A stretch of DNA of 64,000 bases from Pseudonocardia autotrophica (GTDB lineage Bacteria; Actinomycetota; Actinomycetes; Mycobacteriales; Pseudonocardiaceae), in NCBI RefSeq assembly GCF_003945385.1, contig NZ_AP018920.1, forward strand, positions 3,596,001 through 3,660,000. Direction: 5' to 3'. Position 1 is the stretch's first letter; every line of letters begins with the position of its first letter. Both the position numbers and the translations under genes were made by a program. Positions 35,217 through 43,215 of the stretch are shown piece after piece. The notes under the pieces were generated by a model, which was not told where the DNA came from, did no database searches, and was given only the letters and a program-made list of their open reading frames with translations.

Positions 35217-36389
35217 TCAGTCCGGGATCTGGGAGAGCGCCGGGCCCGCGGTCCGCGCGTCCGAGTCCTGGGACTCCTGGGCCTGCTGGGACTCCTGCAC
35301 CTTCGTCCGGAGTCGCTGCAGAGCGTCGCCCTCGGCGTCGCCGCGGGCGCTCTGCCGAGCCTCGTCGCGGGTGTCCCGGTCCGGGCTGTCCGAGCGTTGC
35401 TGGGGAACGGTGCTGCGCGGGGCGGTGCCGACCGGGTCGGCGGTGTCCGGGGAGGCCGGTTCGGCGGAGCGCTGCTGCGGGGCGGCACCGCGCGGAGTGG
35501 TGCTGTGCGGAGTGGCGCTGCGCGGGGATGCCGGCTCGACGGAACGCTGCTGAGGGGTCGTGCTGCGCGGGGCGGTGCTCCGTGGGGCGGTGCCGCGCGG
35601 GGATGCCGGCTCGGCCGAGCGCTGCTGGGGCGCCGTACTGCGCGGGGATGCCGGCCCGGCGGGGCGCTGCTGCGGGGTGCTGCTGCGTGGGTCGGTGCTG
35701 CGCGGCGATGCGGGCCCGATGGAGCGCTGCTGCGGGGTGGTGCTGCGCGGCGGCTGCGGCTCGGCCGAACGCTGCTGGGGGACGACCGGCGCGGCCGCAG
35801 CAGGCTCAGGGGCGGGCTGAGGCACCGGCCGGACCGGAGTCGCGCCGCTCCCCGGCCCACCGGCCCCCGGACGCGCGGTACCCGGCGCGGCACCGGCAGG
35901 GCTGGAACCGGCGGAACCCGAACCGGCAGGGCTGGCGCCGGCGGTACCCGAAGCGACAGGCCCGACCGAACCGAATGGGCCGACCGAGCCGGAAGAACCT
36001 GCCGCCCGGAACATGGCCGCGCCCGCCCCCACCGGCCCCGGAGCCGACGCCGCGCCCCAGAGGGCCGGGCCCCGGGCACCCGGAGCGGTCGCGGCGGCTC
36101 CGGCTGCCTCCCCGGCGGCGAGTGCGGGCGCGGCCGCGACCCGGGAGTCGACCGTGCGAGCCGGTGCGCCCGTGGCGTCGGGCGCAGCGGGCCGCAGCGG
36201 CGGGGTGGCCGCGGCCGCCCCCGGATCGGGCGCTGACGCGTCCGGCTCCGAGGAGCGGCTCGCGAGCCGGTCCGCGCCGGCACCGACCACCACGACCGCG
36301 GCCAGCGCGACCGCACCGAGCGTGGGGATCGCGACCGCGAGGATCTTCCGGGTCAGGCTCGCGCCCGCCGTCCTCCGATGCCTGCCCAT
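35217..36389 (-). CDS. Membrane-anchored protein, RHR family member 4, Pro/Ser repeats
   Basis: 390 residues from ATG 36389. N-terminus MGRHRR, membrane helix about 15-40 (ILAVAIPTLGAVALAAVVVV), Ala/Pro/Gly-rich region to about 190, then about eight imperfect repeats built on TPQQRSxxPASPRS (about 200-330), and a charged helical C-terminus with QESQQAQESQ. Composition resembles wall-spanning linkers. No enzyme motif is seen. It is the first of the four-gene run if transcription proceeds leftwards; gaps of about 70-110 bases separate the genes. Confidence 0.65.
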   Translation of the reverse strand: MGRHRRTAGASLTRKILAVAIPTLGAVALAAVVVVGAGADRLASRSSEPDASAPDPGAAAATPPLRPAAPDATGAPARTVDSRVAAAPALAAGEAAGAAATAPGARGPALWGAASAPGPVGAGAAMFRAAGSSGSVGPFGSVGPVASGTAGASPAGSGSAGSSPAGAAPGTARPGAGGPGSGATPVRPVPQPAPEPAAAAPVVPQQRSAEPQPPRSTTPQQRSIGPASPRSTDPRSSTPQQRPAGPASPRSTAPQQRSAEPASPRGTAPRSTAPRSTTPQQRSVEPASPRSATPHSTTPRGAAPQQRSAEPASPDTADPVGTAPRSTVPQQRSDSPDRDTRDEARQSARGDAEGDALQRLRTKVQESQQAQESQDSDARTAGPALSQIPD

Positions 36390-36510
36390 GTGTGCCGACC
36401 GCCTCCCCGCGATGTTCCGGTACGACCGAGCGTCGAGTCTGGACCAGATGTTCGCGTTAGGCCACCCCGAACGGATGAGTCACATACACCGGTTCGGCGG
36501 CACCGGGCCG

Positions 36511-37491
36511 TCAGGTGAGTGAGGCGTACAGCCGGGCGAGGCGGTCCTTCCGCTCGGCGCGCAGCCCCAGCGCGGTCTCCAGGTCGACCTCGACGAAGCG
36601 GGTTCGGGTCCGCGGCGCCGACTGCGCGACGATGTCGAGATCGCCGGAGATCACCGTCGCCACCATCATGTAGCCGCCACCGGACACCGCGTCGCGGTGC
36701 AGGATGATCGGCTCCACGCCGCCCGGCACCTGGATCGAGCCGATCGGGTACGGCGAGTCCACGATGTTCGACGGGTCCTGTCCGGCACCGAACGGCGGCT
36801 CCCGGTCCACCGTCTCCAGCCGGCCACCGGCGTAGCGGAACCCCATCCGGTCCGCGACGGGCGTCAGCGTCCACGTCGTGTCCAGGAACGTCGCGCGCCC
36901 GTTGTCGGTGAGCCGGTGGTCGTAGAGCCCCATCACGACCCGCACCTCGACGTCCTTCGACGTCGACGACCGCAGGTCGTCGGGAACCACCAGCCCGGCC
37001 CGGCCGGAGCCGCCGGAGCCGACCGGCAGCACGTCGCCCTCGGCGATCGGGCGACCGTCCACCCCGCCCAGCGAGCCGATCACATAGGTGGACCGGCTGC
37101 CCAGGTCGACCCGGGTGTCCAGCCCGCCGGACACCGCGAGGTAGGCCCGCGCGCCGGACTTGAGGTAGTCGAAGTCGAGCACGTCGCCCTCGGCGACGGC
37201 GAACGACTCCCACTGCGGGCGGGTCTCCCCGTTCACCCGCGGCGCGATCGTCGCACCGGTCACGGCGACCACGGCCGGGCCGGTGAACCGCAGCTCCGGT
37301 CCCATGTAGACGATCTCGAGCACCGCGTCGTCCGGCGAGTTGCCGACCAGCGCGTTCGCCGCGGCGAGCGAGTACTGGTCCAGCGCGCCCGACGGCGGGA
37401 TGCCCAGGTGGTAGTAGCCCGACCGGCCGCCGTCCTGCACCGTGGTGGACAGGCCGGGCTTGCGGACCTCGATCGACGTCGTCGCGCTCAC
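36511..37491 (-). CDS. pxpC: 5-oxoprolinase subunit PxpC / biotin-dependent carboxyltransferase family
   Basis: 326 residues. Begins with the family-typical VRKPGLSTTVQDGGRSGY, followed by GIPPSGALDQ and the NALVGN block, and later the DRMGFRYAGG segment. With PxpB it forms the cyclophilin-like pair that handles the phosphorylated oxoproline (KipA/PxpC). The ATG overlaps the stop of pxpB (37488-37491, ATGA), showing tight coupling. Last gene of the operon. Confidence 0.93.
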   Translation of the reverse strand: MSATTSIEVRKPGLSTTVQDGGRSGYYHLGIPPSGALDQYSLAAANALVGNSPDDAVLEIVYMGPELRFTGPAVVAVTGATIAPRVNGETRPQWESFAVAEGDVLDFDYLKSGARAYLAVSGGLDTRVDLGSRSTYVIGSLGGVDGRPIAEGDVLPVGSGGSGRAGLVVPDDLRSSTSKDVEVRVVMGLYDHRLTDNGRATFLDTTWTLTPVADRMGFRYAGGRLETVDREPPFGAGQDPSNIVDSPYPIGSIQVPGGVEPIILHRDAVSGGGYMMVATVISGDLDIVAQSAPRTRTRFVEVDLETALGLRAERKDRLARLYASLT

Positions 37492-38360
37492 GTCAGGACC
37501 TCCAGCAGGCGCTTGTTGTAGCCGTCCGGGTCGTCCAGGAACGGCTGCAGGTCGAACTCCACCGGCCGGGCGGTGATCCGGTACTCCCCCGCCTCGGCCT
37601 TCGCCTGCGCGTCGTCGTACTCGTCCCGGTCGATCGGCCGGAACTTGACCATGTCACCGGGCCGCATGAACACCTTGTGGTCGGTGAAGTCCGGCTTCGT
37701 CTGACGCGGGTCGTAGATCGGCGCCGGGGTGATGCCGAACATCTGGTAGCCGCCGGCCCCGCGCACCGAGTAGATGCAGGAGAAGCAGCCGCCGTAGCCG
37801 ACCGTCTGCTTCGGGGTGTCGGTACGCGGCCGCAGGTACTTGGGAACCACGATCTGCCGCTCCCGGGGCACCATCTGGTACTTGAACGGCAGCCCCGCCA
37901 CGAACCCGACCATCGAGGTGAACCACGGTGAGCCCGAGTGCGCCGCGATGAACTCGTCGACGCCCGCGTAGCCGTTGATCCGGGCCGCGTACTCGATGTC
38001 GGTGGCGTCCGGGTCCTGGTGCCGGTCCCGGAAACGCATCAGCGTCTCGGTGGTCCACGGGTCCTGGTAGAGCACCGGGATGTCGACGACCCGGCAGTTC
38101 AGGGTGACACCCAGCGCGTCACCGACCCGCGCCTCGAGCGACTTGAGGTGCTCCAGGAACCCGTGCGGCTCCAGCACGTCGGGGTCGTAACGCACCTGGT
38201 AGGACGCGTTCGCCGGGCAGATCTCCAGGATCCCGTCCGGCCGCTCCTCCTGCAGCAGGTTGGTGATCGCGACGGCCTTGAAGTTGGCCTGCAGGCTCAT
38301 CTCCTCGGCCAGCTCGACGAACACGAACTCGTCGCCGCCCCAGCTGTAGCGGGCGCTCAT
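37488..38360 (-). CDS. pxpB: 5-oxoprolinase subunit PxpB (KipI family)
   Basis: 290 residues from ATG 38360, which has GGAAGGAG 5 bases upstream and overlaps the accC stop (ATGA). Contains the CDS-family blocks VVDIPVLYQDPWTTETL, AAHSGSPWFTSMVGFVAGLPF and GYGGCFSCIYSVRGAGGY, corresponding to the cyclophilin-like fold of KipI/PxpB. It is longer at the N-terminus than the Bacillus protein. Works with PxpA and PxpC in ATP-dependent opening of 5-oxoproline in characterised systems. Confidence 0.92.
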   Translation of the reverse strand: MSARYSWGGDEFVFVELAEEMSLQANFKAVAITNLLQEERPDGILEICPANASYQVRYDPDVLEPHGFLEHLKSLEARVGDALGVTLNCRVVDIPVLYQDPWTTETLMRFRDRHQDPDATDIEYAARINGYAGVDEFIAAHSGSPWFTSMVGFVAGLPFKYQMVPRERQIVVPKYLRPRTDTPKQTVGYGGCFSCIYSVRGAGGYQMFGITPAPIYDPRQTKPDFTDHKVFMRPGDMVKFRPIDRDEYDDAQAKAEAGEYRITARPVEFDLQPFLDDPDGYNKRLLEVLT

Positions 38361-39712
38361 GAGGTCTCCTTCCGTTCGGCCAGCCACTGTTCGAGGGTTC
38401 CGGTGTGGAAGTCGGCCGAGCCGACCCACGGCTCGTCGACCAGCTCACGCAGCAGCCCGACGGTGGTCGGGATGCCGGCGACGGTGAACTCATCCAGCGC
38501 GCGCCGGGAACGGGCGAGCGCCTCCTCCCGGTCGGCACCCCAGACGACGACCTTCGCCAGCAGCGAGTCGTAGTAGGGCGGGACGGTGCCGTCCGGCTCG
38601 AGCCAGGTGTCGCAGCGGACCCACGGCCCGGAGGGCAGCGTGATCCGCCCGACCGAGCCCGGCTGTGGCATGAAGTCCTTGGTCGGGTCCTCGGCGTTGA
38701 CCCGGTACTCGATCGCGTGCCCGCGCCGCTCGATCTGCTCCTGGCTGTGGCGCAGCGGCTCGCCGGCCGCGATCCGGAGCTGCTCGGCGACCAGGTCGAT
38801 GCCGGTGACCAGCTCGGTCGTCGGGTGCTCGACCTGGATCCGGGTGTTCATCTCGATGAAGAAGAAATCGCCGCCGGCGTCGTCGACCAGGAACTCGACG
38901 GTGCCCGCCGAGGTGTAGCCGACCTCCCGGCACAGGTTCACCGCGGCGCTGGTCATGGCGTCCCGGGTGGCCTCGGAGATGCCCGGGGACACCGCCTCCT
39001 CGACGACCTTCTGCCGGCGCCGCTGCAGCGAGCACTCCCGCTCGAACAGGTGCACCGCGTCGGAGCCGTCGCCGAGCACCTGGACCTCGACGTGCCGGGC
39101 CCGCTCGACGAACCGCTCCAGGTACATGGTGCCGTCGCCGAACGCCTTCTGCGCCTCGGTGGACGCCTGCCCGAACGCGGTGCGCAGACCGTCCTCGTCG
39201 TGCACGACCCGGATGCCGCGCCCGCCGCCGCCGGCGGCGGCCTTGAGCATCACCGGGTAGCCGGTGTGGCGGGCCGCCTCGACGGCGGCGTCGACACCGT
39301 CCACCCCGCCGGGGGTGCCCGGCACGGTCGGCACGCCCGCGGCCCGGGCGACCTCCCGTGCGGCGACCTTGTCGCCCATCTTCTCGATCACCGAGCCGGC
39401 CGGGCCGACGAAGGTCAGCCCGGCGTCGGCGACGGCGGTGGCGAACGCGGCCCGCTCGGACAGGAACCCGTAACCCGGGTGCACCGCGTCGGCACCGGTC
39501 TCCTTCGCCGCGGCCAGGATCGCCTCGGTCACCAGGTAGGACTTGGACGCCGGCGACGGCCCGATCTCGACACACGAGTCGGCCAGCCGGGTGTGCAGCG
39601 CGTCGGCGTCCGCCTTCGAGGCCACGGCGACCGTGCGGATCCCCAGGTCGCGTGCGGCCCGGATGATCCGGACGGCGATCTCACCGCGGTTGGCGACGAG
39701 CAGCTTTTTCAT
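38357..39712 (-). CDS. accC: Biotin carboxylase (AccC type)
   Basis: 451 residues, the usual length. Begins KKLLVANRGEIAVRIIRA; ATP-grasp glycine loop KAAAGGGGRGIRVV near 160; HLFERECSLQRRRQKVVEE and FFIEMNTRIQVEHPTTELV carry the metal and bicarbonate-binding residues. It carboxylates biotin on the carrier encoded just upstream. Placement between accB and pxpB suggests a role dedicated to this pathway rather than fatty-acid synthesis. Confidence 0.95.
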   Translation of the reverse strand: MKKLLVANRGEIAVRIIRAARDLGIRTVAVASKADADALHTRLADSCVEIGPSPASKSYLVTEAILAAAKETGADAVHPGYGFLSERAAFATAVADAGLTFVGPAGSVIEKMGDKVAAREVARAAGVPTVPGTPGGVDGVDAAVEAARHTGYPVMLKAAAGGGGRGIRVVHDEDGLRTAFGQASTEAQKAFGDGTMYLERFVERARHVEVQVLGDGSDAVHLFERECSLQRRRQKVVEEAVSPGISEATRDAMTSAAVNLCREVGYTSAGTVEFLVDDAGGDFFFIEMNTRIQVEHPTTELVTGIDLVAEQLRIAAGEPLRHSQEQIERRGHAIEYRVNAEDPTKDFMPQPGSVGRITLPSGPWVRCDTWLEPDGTVPPYYDSLLAKVVVWGADREEALARSRRALDEFTVAGIPTTVGLLRELVDEPWVGSADFHTGTLEQWLAERKETS

Positions 39713-39721
39713 CAGCGCCCC

Positions 39722-39967
39722 TCAGCCGATCTCGACGACCGCCACGGGCTGGCCGGCGTCCACCTCGTCCTCGTCGCCGACCAGGAACTCGACGAGTGTG
39801 CCGGACGCCCCGGCCTGGATCTGGTGGAACGACTTCATGACCTCGACCAGGCCGACCGTCTGGTCGTCGGTGACGGTGCTGCCGTCCTCGGCGAACGCCG
39901 GGCTGTCGGGATCGGGCCGGCGGTAGAAGACGCCGGGGATCGGGGAGACGACCTCGTGTCGGGGCAC
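39722..39967 (-). CDS. accB: Biotin carboxyl carrier protein
   Basis: 81 residues from a GTG at 39967, preceded by GAGGAG at 7 bases; a TTG two codons earlier is too close to that site. The biotinyl domain is complete but compact: SPIPGVFYRRPDPDSP, then EVMKSFHQI, where Lys is the predicted biotinylation site (Val replaces the common Ala of EAMKM), then the symmetric FLVGDEDEVDAGQPVAVVE. Only 9 bases separate it from accC. Confidence 0.9.
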   Translation of the reverse strand: MPRHEVVSPIPGVFYRRPDPDSPAFAEDGSTVTDDQTVGLVEVMKSFHQIQAGASGTLVEFLVGDEDEVDAGQPVAVVEIG

Positions 39968-39978
39968 GTACAAACTCC

Positions 39979-40701
39979 TCAGCTCAGGTGGGGCTTCAGC
40001 GCGGTGTTGACGGCCTGGGCCAGCTCCACCGCGTTCGGGGTGTCGGAGTGCACGCAGACCGAGTCCGCGCGCACGGTGAGCTCCTTGCCGTTCTCCGAGG
40101 TCGCCTTGCCCTCGGTGACGGCGCGCAGCGCGCGCTCCGCGGACCGCACCGGGTCGAACGCCTGGTGCTCCCGGGTGATGATCAGCGAGCCGTCGTCGCG
40201 GTAGTCGAGATCGGCGTAGTACTCGGCGATGAATCCGGCGCCGCGGTCCCCCCACACCTGCTCGTGCACGGTGCCGACCATCCCCATCAGGGGCGCGCCG
40301 AACACGTCGGCGGCGTCCGCGATCGCCTGCGCCACCTCCGGATCACGGGAGGACATCCCGTAGAGCGACCCGTGCACCTTCACGTGGTTGAGCTCCATGC
40401 CCTCGGCGCGCAGGAATCCCGACAGCGCGCCGATCTGGTAGACGACGGCTGCGGTCAGTTCCTCACGGTCCATCTTCATCTCGCGACGGCCGAAGCCCTC
40501 GCGGTCGGGCAGTGACGGGTGCGCACCGACCTTCACCCCGTGCCGCTTCGCGAGCTTCACGGTCCGGGTCATCACCCGGGGATCGGACGCGTGGAACCCG
40601 CACGCCACGTTGGCGACGGTCACGAACGGCATCAGCCCCTCGTCGTCGCCGCAGTGGTAGATCGAGAACGACTCGCCCATGTCGCAGTTGATGGCCACCA
40701 T
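39979..40701 (-). CDS. pxpA: 5-oxoprolinase subunit PxpA (LamB/YcsF family)
   Basis: 240 residues. INCDMGESF at the N-terminus, ANVACGFHASDP, VGAHPSLPDREGFGRR and VCVHSDTPNAV are the metal-associated blocks of the LamB/YcsF fold. It supplies the hydrolytic ring-opening function of PxpABC. Begins 24 bases after the CoxL-like stop and is followed 12 bases later by accB. Confidence 0.95.
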   Translation of the reverse strand: MVAINCDMGESFSIYHCGDDEGLMPFVTVANVACGFHASDPRVMTRTVKLAKRHGVKVGAHPSLPDREGFGRREMKMDREELTAAVVYQIGALSGFLRAEGMELNHVKVHGSLYGMSSRDPEVAQAIADAADVFGAPLMGMVGTVHEQVWGDRGAGFIAEYYADLDYRDDGSLIITREHQAFDPVRSAERALRAVTEGKATSENGKELTVRADSVCVHSDTPNAVELAQAVNTALKPHLS

Positions 40702-40725
40702 GTTCCGGCCTCCTCTCCTACGGGT

Positions 40726-43095
40726 TCAGGCAGTCTGCTGGTTCGCCTGCATGATCGCCCGCCAGACGGCCTGCGGCGTGGCGGGCATGTCGACGTGGGT
40801 GACCCCGAGGTGCGAGACGGCGTCGATCACCGAGTTCACCACCGCAGGCGACGAGCCGATCGCGCCGGACTCGCCGATCCCCTTGACCCCCATCGGGTTC
40901 GTCGGCGACGGGGTGACGGTCTGCTCCAGCTCGAAGTTCGGCAGGTCGGTCGCCGACGGCACGGTGTAGGACGCCAGGTTGCCCGCGGTCGGGTTGCCCG
41001 CGTCGTCGAACGTGGCGTGCTCGTAGAGCGCCTGGCCGATGCCCTGCGCGATACCGCCGTGCAGCTGGCCCTCCACGATCGTCGGGTTCACCACCACCCC
41101 GCAGTCGTCGACGGCGACGTAGCGGCGGATCCGGGTGAAGCCGGTCTCGGTGTCGACCTCGGTCACGCAGATGTGCGTGCCGAACGGCCAGGTGAAGTTC
41201 GGCGGGTCGAAGGCCGAGTCCGCGGTCAGGTTCGGCTCCATGCCCTCGGGCAGGTTCGCCGCCAGCGACGCGGCACCGGCGACCTCCTGGATCGTCACCG
41301 ACGGCCCGGCCGTCCCGACGACCTGGAACTTGCCGCCCTCGAACTCGAGGTCCTTCTCGTCGGCCTCCAGCAGGTGCGCGGCGATCAGCATCGCCTTGTC
41401 CAGCACCTTGCCCGCCGCCAGGTGGACCGCGGTGCCGCCGACCGACAGGCTCCGCGAGCCGTAGGTGTCGCGGCCGAACGGCGCGATCAGGGTGTCGCCG
41501 TGCAGCACCTCGACGTCGTCGGGGTGCACGCCGAGCCGGTCGGCGACGATCTGCGACCAGGCGGTCTCGTGCCCCTGGCCGTGCGGCGAGGTGCCGGTGA
41601 TGACCTCGACCTTGCCGCTGGTCGTCATCCGGACGGTGGACTGCTCCCAGCCGCCGGACTGCAGCCGCACCCCGGCCGCCACCTTCGACGGCGACAGCCC
41701 GCCGGACTCGGTGAAGTTGCCGAACCCGATGCCGAGCTGGACCGGGTCACCGGACTCGCGGCGCTTGCGCTGCTCCTCGCGCAGCGCGTCGTAGTCGGCG
41801 AGCTCCATCGCCTTGCGCATGCAGGTCTCGTAGTCGCCGGAGTCGTACTGGACGCCGGACGGCACGGTGCGCGGCTCGTCGAACTTCGGGTGCAGGTTGC
41901 GCAGCCGCAGCTCGGCGGCGTCCATCCCCAGCTCGCGGGCCAGGTCGTCCATGATCCGCTCGTGGCCGTAGGCGGCCTCGGAGCGGCCGGCGCCGCGGTA
42001 GGCGTCGGTGGGCGTCAGGTTGGTGAACACGCCGCGGCAGGTGAAGGAGTAGCTGCCGAAGTCGTAGAGCCCGCAGAAGGTGAAGGCACCGAACACGGCG
42101 ATGCCCGGGGTCAGCAGCTGCAGGTAGGCGCCCATGTCGGCGAGCAGCTCCACCTTCATCCCGAGGATCTTGCCCTCGGAGGTGGCGGCGATCGAGATGT
42201 CCTGGATCTGGCCCCGGCCGTGCGTGGTGGCCTGGTGGTGCTCGGAGCGGGTCTCGGTCCACTTGACCGGCGCGCCGAGCTTGCGGGCCAGTACCAGCGC
42301 CAGGAACTCCTCGGCGTAGACGTTGAGCTTGGCGCCGAAACCGCCGCCGACGTCCGGGGCGATGACCCGGATCTTGGTGTCGGCGATCCCGGTGACCGCG
42401 GACAGGATGTCCCGGACGAAGTGCGGGACCTGGGTGGCGGTGTAGACGGTGAAGCCGCCACCGACCTGATCCGGCACACAGACCACGGCGCGCGGCTCCA
42501 TCGGCGACGGGATCAGCCGCTGCTGCAGGTACTGCCCGGACACCACGACGTCGGCCTCGGCGAACGCGGCGTCGACGTCGCCGGTGGCCAGCGGCCAGGT
42601 GTAGCAGTGGTTGGTGCCCAGCTCCTCGTGCACCAGCGGGGCACCCTCGGCCAGCGAGTCGGCCATGTCGACGACGGCGGGCAGCTCGTCGTACTCGACA
42701 TCGACCAGATCCGCGGCGTCCCGGGCGGCCCGGGCGCTGGTGGCCAGCACCACGGCGACGCCGTCGCCGACGTGGTTCACCTCGCCGCGGGCCAGCGGAC
42801 GGTGGTCCGGGATCTTGATGTCCTCGGTGACCGGCCATCCGCACGGGATGCCGGCGAGGAACTCGTGATCGATGTCCTCGGCGGTGTAGACCGCCCGGAC
42901 GCCCTCCTGCTCGAGTGCGGCGGCGGTCTCGATCGAGACGATCTTGGCGTGTGGGAGCGGGCTGCGGACGACGGCCAGGTGCAGCGTCCCCGCGGGGGCG
43001 ATGTCATCGGTCCAGGTAGCCCGGCCGGTCAACAGTGCCGGGTCCTCCTTGCGGGGCAGGCTCGTCCCGACGTAACGCGGCGCGGTGGTGGTCAC
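40726..43095 (-). CDS. CoxL-like molybdenum hydroxylase large subunit, form II type, orphan
   Basis: 789 residues from a GTG at 43095 with AAGGGAAG upstream. Xanthine-oxidase family: RYVGTSLPRKEDPALLTGRA start, VGGGFGAK, the active-site loop AYRGAGR near residue 365 (the form II signature, not the AYxCSFR of true CO dehydrogenase), and the GIGESGAIGS cofactor and catalytic-Glu motif near 743. Normally works with a FAD subunit and a 2Fe-2S subunit; neither is encoded next to it. First gene of the pxp/acc operon, so the substrate may be an N-heterocycle, but that is inference. Confidence 0.9.
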   Translation of the reverse strand: MTTTAPRYVGTSLPRKEDPALLTGRATWTDDIAPAGTLHLAVVRSPLPHAKIVSIETAAALEQEGVRAVYTAEDIDHEFLAGIPCGWPVTEDIKIPDHRPLARGEVNHVGDGVAVVLATSARAARDAADLVDVEYDELPAVVDMADSLAEGAPLVHEELGTNHCYTWPLATGDVDAAFAEADVVVSGQYLQQRLIPSPMEPRAVVCVPDQVGGGFTVYTATQVPHFVRDILSAVTGIADTKIRVIAPDVGGGFGAKLNVYAEEFLALVLARKLGAPVKWTETRSEHHQATTHGRGQIQDISIAATSEGKILGMKVELLADMGAYLQLLTPGIAVFGAFTFCGLYDFGSYSFTCRGVFTNLTPTDAYRGAGRSEAAYGHERIMDDLARELGMDAAELRLRNLHPKFDEPRTVPSGVQYDSGDYETCMRKAMELADYDALREEQRKRRESGDPVQLGIGFGNFTESGGLSPSKVAAGVRLQSGGWEQSTVRMTTSGKVEVITGTSPHGQGHETAWSQIVADRLGVHPDDVEVLHGDTLIAPFGRDTYGSRSLSVGGTAVHLAAGKVLDKAMLIAAHLLEADEKDLEFEGGKFQVVGTAGPSVTIQEVAGAASLAANLPEGMEPNLTADSAFDPPNFTWPFGTHICVTEVDTETGFTRIRRYVAVDDCGVVVNPTIVEGQLHGGIAQGIGQALYEHATFDDAGNPTAGNLASYTVPSATDLPNFELEQTVTPSPTNPMGVKGIGESGAIGSSPAVVNSVIDAVSHLGVTHVDMPATPQAVWRAIMQANQQTA

Positions 43096-43215
43096 GCTCG
43101 AACTTCCCTTCGACGACGATCCGTGCCGGACAGCGTGATCCACGACACCGGCTCGCGGTAGTGTACGAACTGTCCAGTTGAGATTCCGTGACACTCCAAC
43201 CTGTCAGGGGGAGCC

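Noticed and set aside
40726..43095. Carbon monoxide dehydrogenase large subunit
   Set aside because: The active-site loop reads AYRGAGR, the form II type, not the AYxCSFR loop of true CO dehydrogenases, and CoxM/CoxS are missing.
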